The notes: generated from the letters alone by a model not told the origin. A stretch of 64,000 nt of DNA from Haloimpatiens massiliensis (GCF_900184255.1 NZ_LT854640.1:788019-852018), one strand, 5' to 3'. Shown: positions 18,340 to 27,324, numbered from the stretch's first letter. Made by a program: numbers and translations.

Positions 18340-18376
18340 AAGAAGTTATTTTTATTACGTGAGGAGATATAGGGGA

Positions 18377-18880
18377 ATGAACATAGAGCTTAGAAGAGTA
18401 ACTGTTGAAGATAAAGAAATACTTAAAAATTTACTAGAGAAATATGATTATGAATTTTCGCAATGGGATAATAGAGATGTAAACAAACTTGGTTTATATG
18501 GATATGATTATCTTGATTGTTATTGGACAGAAGAAAATAGATGGGCTTTTTTCATTGTTGTAGATGAAAACTTGGCGGGATTTGTAATGGTAAATGATTA
18601 TCCTGAAGTAGATGAAAAAACTGATTATTCTTTGGCAGAATTCTTTGTAATGTATAAATATCGTCGTAGTGGTATAGGAAAATTTGTTGCTATGAAAGTG
18701 TTTGATATGTTTCATGGAAAATGGCAATTGAAAAGACATCCTAAAAATATAGCATCTGTACACTTTTGGAATAAAGTTATTTCGGAATATACAAAAGATA
18801 ACTATAAACTTATTGAGTCATACCCTAATTCAGAATATGATGATGGAACTTTAGGGGATATATTTTTATTTGAAAATTAA
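18377..18880 (+). CDS. GNAT-family N-acetyltransferase
   Basis: A 167-residue acetyltransferase. The ATG at 18377, 10 bases after GAGGAG, is preferred over the GTG at 18359. The GNAT core is visible: LAGFVMVNDYPEVDEK, the strand SLAEFFVMYKYRRSGIGKFV with the acetyl-CoA loop R-R-S-G-I-G-K, and HFWNKVISEYTKDNY. The acceptor is unknown. Confidence 0.88.
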   Translation: MNIELRRVTVEDKEILKNLLEKYDYEFSQWDNRDVNKLGLYGYDYLDCYWTEENRWAFFIVVDENLAGFVMVNDYPEVDEKTDYSLAEFFVMYKYRRSGIGKFVAMKVFDMFHGKWQLKRHPKNIASVHFWNKVISEYTKDNYKLIESYPNSEYDDGTLGDIFLFEN

Positions 18881-18909
18881 TCTTTAGAAAATCGAATATA
18901 GTCCCATAA

Positions 18910-19011
18910 GAGGGATTTGGAGTAAATGGATTAATTTATTACTATATAGAAAAAGGCAATGATGTGATTTGGTTTGGAAATCAAGATTTCTGCACCGGCT
19001 CAGTAGAGTGA
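18910..19011 (+). pseudogene. Possible 33-codon coding remnant
   Basis: One frame between the stop at 18907-18909 and TGA at 19009-19011 reads like protein (GVNGLIYYYIEKGNDVIWFG, then QDFCTGSVE) but has no start or ribosome binding site. I cannot assign a family. It is probably the decayed end of a lost gene. Confidence 0.3.
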
Positions 19012-19047
19012 GATATACACGCTTTAATAGTTTGCAAGATACAACAT

Positions 19048-19077
19048 AAAAGACTTGGACAATTGTCCAAGTCTTTT
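19048..19077. terminator. Bidirectional terminator between convergent genes
   Basis: AAAAGACTTGGACAA is followed directly by its exact complement TTGTCCAAGTCTTTT, a perfect 30-base palindrome with A- and T-runs at its ends. It lies between the plus-strand GNAT gene and the minus-strand XRE-TPR regulator. Confidence 0.85.
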
Positions 19078-19113
19078 GCGTATAGTTTTATTTTATATTT
19101 GTTGGACATATTA

Positions 19114-20358
19114 TTAGGTTAAAAGCTCCTTATAGATTTTATTTGCTTCCTTATATTTTCGTCTTTTCTCAAGATATTCAATTAATTTAATTTTAATTGA
19201 TTTCCAAAATTCTATATAATTTATACCTTGATAATAAGGTAAAATTTTCTGAGTTACTTCTTCATAAAATAGTTCTTCTTCAATGTGAAAGATACTTAAA
19301 TTTAAAAAATACAACCAATAATAATATTTGGAATTTTTATGTTCTTCTACTAAATAAGTAGAGAATATTTTTTTACATTCTTCAAGCTTGTTTAGCTTTA
19401 TGCATGCCTCTACATAATTGGATGCTGGTAAAAGTGGATCATGTGGTGTATGAAGAGCTTTTTTTGACCAAAGAACACTTTCATTATATTTTTTTAGGTG
19501 CAAGTATAAATCAGATAGATTGGTATATACATGCCATAATATATCATCAATATTAAAATATTCTCCACCTGTTAATGCTGCTTTAAAATGTTTTTCTGAC
19601 TCATCGTGTATGTTTAAAAAATTATAGCATATTCCTAAGTAATTATGACACCACAAAGCATTTAGGTATCTTCCATTTCTTTCATAGCTTTCTAATGACT
19701 TTTCAAGATAATAAACTCCCTTTAAGGGCTTATCATCAAAACAATAAGAAAAGCCTAAATGATAGTTAATCCAAGGTGTGTCTTTTATTTTATTAGCCGC
19801 TAGTAGCCTTTGAATTCCTTCATCATGATCTTTATATTTAAATATAAGTTTTCCTGACATAAACATATAAAGATACTTAAGTTCTTCACTTAAAGATGAA
19901 TAAATTTTATCTAAAGTTAGTACATCCTGTTTCAAATCTGTATAGCTTTTTTTATCCAAAAGAAAATTGTAAATAAATTTATATATTGTATATTCAATAT
20001 TATAGGGAGATAAAATTATCAAATACTCCATGCTGGAGATTTCTTGATATATGGCCCTAGCATTATCATAATTTAAGTTTTCTATTTCAAACATCATGTT
20101 ATAAAATTTCTGCCTTATTGCACCCATATCATAAATTTCCTTTATCTCGTGAATATTCATTTTTTTAAGAAGTGCTTCTATTATTTCTCCACGAAGAAGT
20201 TTTTTACCACTTTCGAAATAGCTTAAGTGGCTTGTAGAGCATACTCCGTGTGCCAGTGCTTCTTGAGTGTACTGATTTTGCAGCCTGTTGTATTTTATCC
20301 AAGCAGATAAGAAATCATATTCAAATTCTTTGTTAAAAATTTTTACTGTACCTTTCAT
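19114..20358 (-). CDS. XRE-type HTH regulator with TPR-like C-terminal domain
   Basis: A 414-residue regulator from ATG 20358, which has AGGAGA 7 bases upstream; the TTG at 20379 is rejected. Residues 10-70 form a helix-turn-helix (WIKYNRLQNQYTQEALAHGV then STSHLSYFESGKKLLRGEII). The remaining 330 residues are a run of helix pairs with TPR character (NYHLGFSYCFDDKPLKGVYY, ALWCHNYLGICYNFLN, HVYTNLSDLYLHLKKYNES). This layout resembles RRNPP peptide-responsive regulators and Spo0A-phosphatase-type TPR sensors. No small peptide gene is evident downstream. A MITE-like palindrome abuts its ribosome binding site. Confidence 0.85.
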   Translation of the reverse strand: MKGTVKIFNKEFEYDFLSAWIKYNRLQNQYTQEALAHGVCSTSHLSYFESGKKLLRGEIIEALLKKMNIHEIKEIYDMGAIRQKFYNMMFEIENLNYDNARAIYQEISSMEYLIILSPYNIEYTIYKFIYNFLLDKKSYTDLKQDVLTLDKIYSSLSEELKYLYMFMSGKLIFKYKDHDEGIQRLLAANKIKDTPWINYHLGFSYCFDDKPLKGVYYLEKSLESYERNGRYLNALWCHNYLGICYNFLNIHDESEKHFKAALTGGEYFNIDDILWHVYTNLSDLYLHLKKYNESVLWSKKALHTPHDPLLPASNYVEACIKLNKLEECKKIFSTYLVEEHKNSKYYYWLYFLNLSIFHIEEELFYEEVTQKILPYYQGINYIEFWKSIKIKLIEYLEKRRKYKEANKIYKELLT

Positions 20359-20371
20359 AACATACTCTCCT

Positions 20372-20531
20372 TGTACCAATTAGCTAAGTAATAAGTCAAT
20401 ACGCTAGTCTATTTTGCGTCATACTGCATCAGCAGAACCCGACGCTAGTCCTACCAAAGGCGGAAACTGCTTCCTTGTCTGACACAAAATATACTAGCAT
20501 CTTTGACTTGTTATTTCTTTTCATTCACTTA
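20372..20531. repeat. MITE-like palindromic repeat, copy A
   Basis: Shares the core GTCTATTTTGCGTCA, CAGCAGAACCCG and CTACCAAAGGCGGAA, then TTGTCTGACACAAAATATAC and GACTTGTTATTT, with copies at 41846-41993 and 55767-55916. The two arms are imperfect inverted repeats. Copy A is the most diverged and has a short insertion (ATACTGCAT) in the core. It begins immediately upstream of the ribosome binding site of the XRE-TPR gene. The remaining 300 bases to the MFS gene are AT-rich, with no gene seen. Confidence 0.85.
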
Positions 20532-20831
20532 ATGCCGAGTTTTAAATAAACTAATAGTTCATTTAAATAAAATATAAAGGTATATTTCACTATAATTAGT
20601 CAACTTTACATACAATTATAGCATTAAAGATAACTTTTAAGTAAGAATTTTTCAAGATATATTCTTTGACTTTAATAATTCAGTCTCTTAAAATTTAAAT
20701 AAGGATAGATTTACAATATAAAAAATTTATTAATGAGGAATTTATAATATTAAAAAATATTATAAATATAAGTTTATAACTTAATTGAAAATATTTAATT
20801 ATTTCATTGTATATGATTGGGGGATAAGTTA

Positions 20832-22070
20832 ATGGAAAAAATAAAGAATTATTTTAAACCCTATAGGGGGCTGCCTAGAAGTATATATGTAATTTTTTTT
20901 GCTTCTATCGTTAATAGTATGGGCAATTTAGTAGGTCCTTTCTTAACATTGTTCTTAACGTATAAGATAGGCATAAGCGTTTCGGTAGTTGGAATTATAG
21001 TTGCTGTAAATTCAGCTTTGGGAATGATTGGAGCAATGATAGGTGGTAAACTAGTTGATACCCTAGGTAGGAAAAAGATACTTATGATATTTAGAACGGC
21101 ATCGGGTGTAGGATATGTTATATGTGCCTTTGCAAAGATGCCAGTTATTATTACTTTATTATTAATGCTTTCAAGTTTTCTAGGAGGATTTTCTCAGCCT
21201 GTGTACAGTACTATAATTACAGATTTAACAGAAGGGGAGGAAAGAAAAGCTGCCTTTTCACTAGAATACATGGCTATTAATATAGGCTTTTCAGTAGGAC
21301 CACTTTTAGCAGGATTTCTATATGAAAATTATTTGACATGGCTCTTCTTGGGTGATGCGATTACTACCATTATATCTGTATTCCTTATATTGATGTTTGT
21401 ACCTGAGACTATGCCAACTAAGAAAGAACTTGAAAAATTAAAGGGAAAAACTTTTGAAAGTGCAGAAGAGGGAGGCTTATTATCAGCACTTATAAAAAGG
21501 CCAGTATTATTGATATTTTCCTTTATTATAGTTATATACTTTATAGTATTTTCACAGTTTAACTTTGGACTTTCACTTCAGGTTGGAGATATTTTTAATG
21601 CTAGAGGAGCTAAGATTTTTGGAATGCTTATGACTATAAATGCAGTACTGTGCAGTACTGTTACCATATTTATAACTTCAGCAATAAAAAATATAAAAGC
21701 TTCACTTAGTATAGCCATTGGAGGACTACTATATGCTGTTGGTTTTGGCATGATATTCTTTATAGATAAATTCTATATGTTTATTATTTCTACAATCATT
21801 TGGACTATAGGTGAAATACTGGTTTCAACTAATACAAGTGTATATATTGCAGAGCATACTCCTATTACCCATAGAGGAAGATTTAATTCTGTTTTCCCTA
21901 TTATAAGAAAATTGGGATTTATGATTGGTCCAATTATGGCAGGAACCTACATTAAACATAGTAATATAAGAAATTTATGGCTCTTAATAGGTGTTTTATC
22001 TCTAGTAGCTTCCTTATTGATGTATATATTATACACAAAGGATAACGTTTATTTAGAGAAACAAAAATAA
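20832..22070 (+). CDS. MFS multidrug-type efflux transporter
   Basis: A 412-residue membrane protein with about 12 hydrophobic segments. ATG 20832 has GGGGG 9 bases upstream. The MFS motif A is present after the second helix (GGKLVDTLGRKKILMI), and the first half also has GFSVGPLLAGFLYENY, typical of drug-proton antiporters. The second half repeats the pattern (NTSVYIAEHTPITHRGRFNS). The substrate cannot be inferred. Divergent from the XRE-TPR regulator across copy A of the repeat, so a regulatory link is possible. Confidence 0.88.
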   Translation: MEKIKNYFKPYRGLPRSIYVIFFASIVNSMGNLVGPFLTLFLTYKIGISVSVVGIIVAVNSALGMIGAMIGGKLVDTLGRKKILMIFRTASGVGYVICAFAKMPVIITLLLMLSSFLGGFSQPVYSTIITDLTEGEERKAAFSLEYMAINIGFSVGPLLAGFLYENYLTWLFLGDAITTIISVFLILMFVPETMPTKKELEKLKGKTFESAEEGGLLSALIKRPVLLIFSFIIVIYFIVFSQFNFGLSLQVGDIFNARGAKIFGMLMTINAVLCSTVTIFITSAIKNIKASLSIAIGGLLYAVGFGMIFFIDKFYMFIISTIIWTIGEILVSTNTSVYIAEHTPITHRGRFNSVFPIIRKLGFMIGPIMAGTYIKHSNIRNLWLLIGVLSLVASLLMYILYTKDNVYLEKQK

Positions 22071-22071
22071 G

Positions 22072-22254
22072 AAAAATTTAGAGAAAGCACTTAAATGGCT
22101 TTCAAATAATATATTAAAATGTACTTCGGAAGAAAATATATTTATTACAGCAAATTTCCCAAGAGTTTTATATAAGGTAGCTGCAGAAATGGGATGGAGA
22201 CAGGCTATTAAAGAAAATGGACTAAAGAGAAAAGATTTATTTTTAAGAAAATAA
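22072..22254 (+). pseudogene. C-terminal gene remnant (60 codons)
   Basis: A frame without start codon reads as real protein (NIFITANFPRVLYKVAAEMG, then WRQAIKENGLKRKDLFLRK) and ends in TAA at 22252-22254. It begins directly at the MFS stop codon and has no ribosome binding site. It looks like the tail of a deleted gene, but I do not recognise the family. Confidence 0.45.
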
Positions 22255-22294
22255 TAATGGCAAATAGGAAGTTTGTGAATTATCCATTTTTTGC

Positions 22295-22364
22295 TTTACA
22301 TCCCTTAATATGTATAATATAATAAATACATACATTAAGCAACATGTGTTGCGCAACGTATGTT
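22295..22364 (+). promoter_or_regulatory. Promoter and TetR operator of the TetR/methyltransferase operon
   Basis: TTTACA at 22295-22300, 17-bp spacer, TATAAT at 22318-22323. A dyad AACATGTGTTGC/GCAACGTATGTT (10 of 12 positions symmetric) lies at 22341-22364, just after the expected start of transcription and 17 bases before the TetR ATG. This is the standard place for TetR autorepression. Confidence 0.75.
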
Positions 22365-22381
22365 ACTAGAAAGGAGTCAAT

Positions 22382-22936
22382 ATGCCACCAAATATAAAAA
22401 TAAATAAAGATATGGTAGTTCATGCAGGCTTTGAACTGGTTAGAAAACAGGGATTTAACTGTTTAAATGCAAGAAGTCTTGCAGCTAAATTAAACTGCTC
22501 AGCAAAACCATTATTTAGATTATATGAAAATATGGATGCTTGTAAAGCTGATATCCTGACAGAAGTTTGTAATTTTTATAATACTTTTATAGAGCAGCAT
22601 ATAAAACAGGATGACCAATTATTAACTATCAGTGTAGCATATGCAGAACTGGCGCGGGCCGAACATAATATATTTGAAGCGATGTTTGTATCAAATGTAA
22701 ATTCACCTTGGAGTATTACAGATGTATTGGAAGCTGAATGGAATCAAGGAGTTATTAAACAAACAATGAATAAATATAACATTTCTAGAATAAGGGCAAA
22801 AAACTTATTTCGTGATACATGGCTGTATACACATGGAGTTGCAACACAAATATATGGGAATGCTATAATTTTATCTACTGAGGAGATAAAAGAATTAATT
22901 ACACATGCAATTAAGTGTTTTTTAAAAGGGGATTAG
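22382..22936 (+). CDS. TetR/AcrR-family regulator
   Basis: A 184-residue regulator with an N-terminal helix-turn-helix (GFELVRKQGFNCLNARSLAA then LNCSAKPLFRLYENMDACKA) and a helical ligand domain. The recognition helix has SAKPLFRLY, as in the subgroup with (S/T)xPxFRxF. AAGGAG lies 7 bases before the ATG. It is 4 bases upstream of a methyltransferase gene, so it probably controls that enzyme in response to its substrate. Confidence 0.9.
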   Translation: MPPNIKINKDMVVHAGFELVRKQGFNCLNARSLAAKLNCSAKPLFRLYENMDACKADILTEVCNFYNTFIEQHIKQDDQLLTISVAYAELARAEHNIFEAMFVSNVNSPWSITDVLEAEWNQGVIKQTMNKYNISRIRAKNLFRDTWLYTHGVATQIYGNAIILSTEEIKELITHAIKCFLKGD

Positions 22937-22940
22937 TAAA

Positions 22941-23669
22941 ATGGATGAAAAAGATATGGAATTTTTAGACGGTCTTAAGGCATGGCTTGAAGAAACAAAA
23001 GATATAAAACTAGAAGCAATGGATAAGTTTTTTGAAGTACGGGTTGATGGCTATGAAGAACATATGTCTTCGTGGAAAGAATATTATGAATGGATGGCAC
23101 AACTCATTCCAGAAGATGCAAAGGAGCTGTTAGATATTGGGTGTGGAACTGGACTAGAGCTAGACAATATTTTTAAAAGATTTCCTGACATAAAAGTAAC
23201 AGGTATTGATTTGGCAAAGTCTATGTTACATGAACTTAAAAAAAAGCATAAAGATAGGAATCTTTCACTAATCTGTGAAGATTATTTTGCTGTACCTTTT
23301 GGAAAGGAATGTTTCGATGTAGCAGTGTCTTTTCAAACATTACATCACTTTGAACCAGAAAAGAAAATTGTTATTTTTAAAAAGTTATACGATAGCTTGA
23401 GAGATGGCGGCTGTTATATTGAATGCGATTATATTGCAAGAACCCAAGAACAAGAGGAATTATTGTTTGCTGAATGTAACCGCAGAAGAAAGCGAGATAA
23501 TATTTCGGAAGATATGTTTGTACATTTTGATACACCTTTAACGCTAGAACATGAATTTAGTTTAATGAAACAAGCAGGATTTGAAAAAGTTGAATTACTG
23601 GGATACAAGGGAGACAATGATACCCCAATGATTGTTGCAACTAAGAATTCGGAAACTATTAATGAATAA
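22941..23669 (+). CDS. Class I SAM-dependent methyltransferase (TetR-linked)
   Basis: A 242-residue methyltransferase. Motif I is LLDIGCGTGLELDNIFKRF (about residue 60), the acidic motif is VTGIDLAKSMLHEL, and FDVAVSFQTLHHFEPEKK is the methyltransferase-11-type post-motif. It starts 4 bases after the TetR stop, with AAGGGG in that gene's end. Co-transcription with a ligand-responsive repressor suggests a detoxification or small-molecule modification role (inference). Confidence 0.88.
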   Translation: MDEKDMEFLDGLKAWLEETKDIKLEAMDKFFEVRVDGYEEHMSSWKEYYEWMAQLIPEDAKELLDIGCGTGLELDNIFKRFPDIKVTGIDLAKSMLHELKKKHKDRNLSLICEDYFAVPFGKECFDVAVSFQTLHHFEPEKKIVIFKKLYDSLRDGGCYIECDYIARTQEQEELLFAECNRRRKRDNISEDMFVHFDTPLTLEHEFSLMKQAGFEKVELLGYKGDNDTPMIVATKNSETINE

Positions 23670-23743
23670 GCAAATTTATAGTTGTGTTAAGCCCACTATT
23701 CATATTTAACATATCTATTGAAAAAATGAATAGTATTTTAAAA

Positions 23744-23783
23744 CACTGTATTATTCAAAAATGAATTCTACGGTGCTTTTTAT
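23744..23783 (+). terminator. Hairpin terminator after the methyltransferase
   Basis: CACTGTA pairs with TACGGTG (one wobble), with an inner TTCA/TGAA extension and a T-rich tail CTTTTTAT. Confidence 0.6.
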
Positions 23784-23895
23784 CACAATAAAAAGATATT
23801 ATTATTGTAAAAATTTATATGTAGATATAAAATATAGGTAATAGTTACGATATATTAGTTATATAAATCTATTTTAAACTACGGTAGGTGAGAAT

Positions 23896-24402
23896 ATGAA
23901 AGAAAAATTAAAAAAAATAATTAAACCATATAAACAAAACTATATTAGAGAAATAAGAAAAAATATAGGACATGCCCCGTTAATGACTACTGCTTGTGGA
24001 GTAATAATTGAAAATTCAAAAGGGGAGATTTTGCTACAGCAAAGAAAAGATAATAAAAAATGGGGTATTCCTGGTGGTGCCATGGAAATAGGGGAGAAAT
24101 ATATTGATGTTGCTAAAAGAGAAGTATTTGAAGAAGTAGGTATTGAAATAGAAAATCTATGTCTTTTGGGGATATATTCTGGTGAAGACAGGATAATAGT
24201 ATATCCCAATAATGATATTTGTTGTGTTACAAGTATAGTATTTAAAACTACAGAGTATAAAGGTGAAATTTTGCAAGAAACAGATGAAACTTTAAGACAT
24301 ATTTTCTTTAATAAAGATAATTTACCAGATGAAATAAATGAGTTTGATAAGAATTATATTGAGGATTGGAAAAGAAATATTAATGAAGTCATAGTAAATT
24401 AA
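23896..24402 (+). CDS. NUDIX hydrolase
   Basis: A 168-residue pyrophosphohydrolase-type protein. The Nudix box reads GGAMEIGEKYIDVAKREVFE followed by EVGIE, which fits GX5EX7REUXEEXGU with all catalytic Glu present. The N-terminus has a basic segment (KIIKPYKQNYIREIRKNIG), usual in this clostridial subgroup. The nucleotide substrate is unknown. GTAGGTGAG lies before the ATG. It is followed by a phosphotransferase remnant. Confidence 0.9.
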   Translation: MKEKLKKIIKPYKQNYIREIRKNIGHAPLMTTACGVIIENSKGEILLQQRKDNKKWGIPGGAMEIGEKYIDVAKREVFEEVGIEIENLCLLGIYSGEDRIIVYPNNDICCVTSIVFKTTEYKGEILQETDETLRHIFFNKDNLPDEINEFDKNYIEDWKRNINEVIVN

Positions 24403-24410
24403 ACAGATCT

Positions 24411-24683
24411 AGTACTAAAAATGTTATGTGGAACCAAGATAATCCCATTATCATTGATTGGGAAGTAGCTGGATATGTAAATCCCATGCAACAATTAACG
24501 GAAACGGCTATTTATTGGGCTGAAGATGAAAAAGGAAACATTAATAAAGAAAAATTTTTATCATTTATAAGTGGATATAAAGCGAGATGCGGAAAACTAG
24601 AGGCAAAGGGGATACATGTAATAATTATTAAAGGGGAGATTTATTATGAAGGCAATATGTATTATAGGAAGTCCAAAACCTAA
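24411..24683 (+). pseudogene. C-terminal remnant of an aminoglycoside-phosphotransferase-like gene
   Basis: In frame from 24411: STKNVMWNQDNPIIIDWEVA, then GYVNPMQQLTETAIYW, which matches the APH region around the metal-binding Asp (NVMWxxxxPxxIDWExAG). The catalytic HGDLxxxN loop and everything before it are missing, so this is not functional. The last 20 codons run over the ribosome binding site and start of the flavoprotein gene. It lies right behind the NUDIX stop codon. Confidence 0.7.
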
Positions 24684-25215
24684 TGGTAGCACAGCATGTG
24701 TAACAGATAAAATTATAGAAGGAATGAAAAGAAACAACATTAATGTTAAGAAATACGTACTTGGAGAAATGAACATAAATTATTGTAAAGGGTGCATGAA
24801 GTGCTATAAGACAAAAAAATGTATTCAAAATGATGATATGAATATAATAATTAATGATTTAATCCAGGCGGATATTGTGGTAATTGCTTCACCCTCATAT
24901 TGGGGAGATGTTACTGGACAATTGAAAGTGTTCTTTGATAGATCAACGCCATTATCTGATACAAATGGTGACACAATCATTCCTAAGGGCAAGATTGGAG
25001 TTTCTGTAGCTGTTAGAACAGGCAGTAGAATTGAAGAAAACATGCACTTAATTCACACCATAGAGCATTACTATGGCCATTTAGGAATAAAACCAGTAAA
25101 AAGATTTACCGTAGAAGGTGTACAAGTCAAAGAAGATTTTGAACAAAAAGAACAAAAAGTTAAAGAAGCTTTTGAACTAGGAATGAATATTTTGGAAAAC
25201 ATAACCCAAAAGTAA
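24646..25215 (+). CDS. NADPH-dependent FMN reductase / iron-sulfur flavoprotein family
   Basis: A 189-residue flavodoxin-fold protein. The phosphate-binding loop GSPKPNGSTACVTDKI starts at about residue 8, then YCKGCMKCYKTKKCIQNDDM carries four Cys, spaced like the cluster motif of iron-sulfur flavoproteins (CxxCxxC then C), and VIASPSYWGDVTGQLKVFFD matches the FMN reductase family. It probably transfers electrons to quinone- or drug-like acceptors. GGGGAG lies 8 bases before the ATG. Confidence 0.88.
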   Translation: MKAICIIGSPKPNGSTACVTDKIIEGMKRNNINVKKYVLGEMNINYCKGCMKCYKTKKCIQNDDMNIIINDLIQADIVVIASPSYWGDVTGQLKVFFDRSTPLSDTNGDTIIPKGKIGVSVAVRTGSRIEENMHLIHTIEHYYGHLGIKPVKRFTVEGVQVKEDFEQKEQKVKEAFELGMNILENITQK

Positions 25216-25306
25216 ACTACTTACCACTTGATTACGCTAAGATGAAAATTTTTAGTATCTAGCACTAGATTTTTTCCTGTTTCATAGAATATTTATATTA
25301 AAATCC

Positions 25307-25340
25307 AAAAGAGTATCTTCGATTTTGAAGATACTCTTTT
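25307..25340 (+). terminator. Rho-independent terminator
   Basis: A perfect 14-bp stem AAAAGAGTATCTTC/GAAGATACTCTTTT with a 6-base loop, ending in a T-run. It ends the flavoprotein unit. Confidence 0.85.
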
Positions 25341-25356
25341 AACGTTATAAAATACA

Positions 25357-25385
25357 TTGACAACAATATATGCCAATGGTATAAT
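25357..25385 (+). promoter_or_regulatory. Consensus sigma-A promoter of the DUF6323 operon
   Basis: TTGACA at 25357-25362, 17-bp spacer ending TGG (extended -10), TATAAT at 25380-25385, 80 bases before the first gene. It shares only the spacer end with the six-copy promoter family. Confidence 0.8.
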
Positions 25386-25465
25386 AAACAATTATACTCA
25401 TATATTTTATATCATAACACATTTAAAACTGGATGTCAATACTTTTTTGAAAGGAAGTTTTAAAA

Positions 25466-25933
25466 TTGAAAAATTCTATTGATTTATTTAAAAACAATTT
25501 ACTAGAAAAGCAGTTTTTTAATGCTGTGCTTAAGTGTAATGAATTTACAAGTGAATATGGACTAAAGCTCAAAGAGGAGGATGTAAAAGAAATTATTAAA
25601 ACAAGAAATATGTCTCTTAAAAATAGTGCAAGAATAGAATTCAATGGGCAAATTATAACTAAAATTATTATAGCTTTTTGTGATTCACCATATATATCAC
25701 AATATAATTACAGTGACACAATAAATGAACTTGTAGAAATTTTTTATAATTATAAGAATGAAACTTTAGATTATATAAGTGATGATGAATTAATAGATAT
25801 TATGAAAGAATATTTTAACAACTATTGCCAAGGATCGTTAGAACTTTTAGAAGGAAAAGTATTATACAAAATTGCTGATAATATAAGACATGGTGTAAAA
25901 GACTATACAAATCTTGATAATGAAAAGGATTGA
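25466..25933 (+). CDS. DUF6323-like protein
   Basis: A 155-residue helical soluble protein. The pattern NAVLKCNEFTSEYGLKLKEE, then EIIKTRNMSLKNSARIEFNG, and the conserved FCDSPYISQYNYSDTINELV segment fit what I recall of the DUF6323 family. Function unknown. ATG or TTG start near 25466 after GGAAG. Its stop is 6 bases before the DUF6179-like gene, so the two are one operon. Confidence 0.7.
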   Translation: MKNSIDLFKNNLLEKQFFNAVLKCNEFTSEYGLKLKEEDVKEIIKTRNMSLKNSARIEFNGQIITKIIIAFCDSPYISQYNYSDTINELVEIFYNYKNETLDYISDDELIDIMKEYFNNYCQGSLELLEGKVLYKIADNIRHGVKDYTNLDNEKD

Positions 25934-25939
25934 TATGTT

Positions 25940-27295
25940 ATGGGTAAAGAAAATAAGCTTCAAAAATATAGACATTGTATAGATGAAAATTTCAGAGAAG
26001 AGTGTTTCTTTGAGGATGTTTTGATAAACTGTTATGAAAATAATTTAATAGATAATGAGACTTTATCTAGGATATATTATGAAAGAATGGAGATTTTAAA
26101 AGTTAAATTAAAATATTATACAAAAGATGAGAGTAGCTCAGTTATGGTGGAAGTAGCTGAAAGTCTTTTACAGTGTATTGATTATACCATAGGAATTTAT
26201 TTAAAAACTTTTGATAATATAGAATTGGTAATAGAAGAATTAAAAAATAAAAGTTTAGATTATATTGTAAAAATGGGACATGATTTAATTAAGGAAAAAG
26301 TATTAGAAGGAAAGAAGTTATTGCAAGAAATCAACAAGAATAAGCTTAAAGTTGATAATTATTCATATAACGATACTATAGATTATGGTATTCCTCTATT
26401 TTTTAAAGAATATGAAGACTTTTTTGCAGCACACGAAACTCCAGGATCAATAGATTATCAACTTTGTATGGATAATATGAACTATGTGGGTATTGAATAT
26501 ATATATAATTACTTAAAAATATTATTCTTAGAAAATGAGTTTTGTAAGAATTTTGATATTTGTGAAATTATTAATTTGCTAAAAGGGTACGATAGGAAAT
26601 GTGAACTATTATTAATAAACATATTTGAGCTAGTATTAATTAATTCCCTAGGTATAATTATATGTGATAAATCTTTGATAAATCTTGATATTAATAGCAT
26701 GGATAGGGCACATATAAAAACTAAGTTAGGCAAATTATCTTTAGAGGAATTACAAAAAAAGTTATTAAAATATGCAAAAATATGTTGTGAAATTTTAGAT
26801 ATTAAAGATATAGCATTAATAGATTATATTACAAAGTCTACACTAAAAATAAGCTTATTTATAAATGAAAGCATTAAAATAGATAAATTAGAAACAGTCT
26901 TTATCTCCTTCAACAAAGATTGCGGAAATGAATTTATTAAATATATAGATGGGGAAAAAATAAGTAACTCAGTGTTTAAAAAATTAAGTGAAGAAATTCG
27001 AGAGTGTTCTTCTGTTCAAGATAAAATTACATTAATTAAAAATAACATAAAAAGCTTAGAAGATTTAGTGGATATGTTAAGTGCCGAATGTTTATTTGGA
27101 GATGAATATAATATGTATTTTAAAAGTTTATCTCAAACGGAAATTGTACTTTTATCAAAGTACATATCTGATTTAAGTTTTGAAGGAGAGTATGAAAAAG
27201 AATGGTATTTTCAATTTAATAATTACCTTGCCAGTTTTAGCGAAAAAGAACGTTTGGCTATAAGGAAGTTTAAGGAAAGAATAGAGTTAATTTAG
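25940..27295 (+). CDS. DUF6179-like protein
   Basis: A 451-residue protein without membrane segments, almost all helical, with charged surfaces (for example YGIPLFFKEYEDFFAAHETP then GSIDYQLCMDNMNYVGIEYI). The length and the pairing with the DUF6323-like gene fit DUF6179, recalled rather than searched. No catalytic motif is recognisable. Followed by a short hairpin and then a PEP-utilising enzyme gene in the same orientation; the three genes may work together. Confidence 0.7.
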   Translation: MGKENKLQKYRHCIDENFREECFFEDVLINCYENNLIDNETLSRIYYERMEILKVKLKYYTKDESSSVMVEVAESLLQCIDYTIGIYLKTFDNIELVIEELKNKSLDYIVKMGHDLIKEKVLEGKKLLQEINKNKLKVDNYSYNDTIDYGIPLFFKEYEDFFAAHETPGSIDYQLCMDNMNYVGIEYIYNYLKILFLENEFCKNFDICEIINLLKGYDRKCELLLINIFELVLINSLGIIICDKSLINLDINSMDRAHIKTKLGKLSLEELQKKLLKYAKICCEILDIKDIALIDYITKSTLKISLFINESIKIDKLETVFISFNKDCGNEFIKYIDGEKISNSVFKKLSEEIRECSSVQDKITLIKNNIKSLEDLVDMLSAECLFGDEYNMYFKSLSQTEIVLLSKYISDLSFEGEYEKEWYFQFNNYLASFSEKERLAIRKFKERIELI

Positions 27296-27296
27296 C

Positions 27297-27324
27297 AAAT
27301 ATAGCCTTTGGAAAAGCTATATTT
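27297..27324 (+). terminator. Small hairpin after the DUF6179-like gene
   Basis: AAATATAGC pairs with GCTATATTT around a 10-base loop. There is only a weak T-tract, so termination may be partial and allow read-through into the PEP-domain gene. The remaining 200 bases of the gap are AT-rich without a gene. Confidence 0.5.

Noticed and set aside
20372..20531. Palindromic repeat as an integron attC site
   Set aside because: There is no integrase, the copies are not placed at each gene boundary, and the ends look like transposon-type inverted repeats. The attC core-site pattern was not seen.
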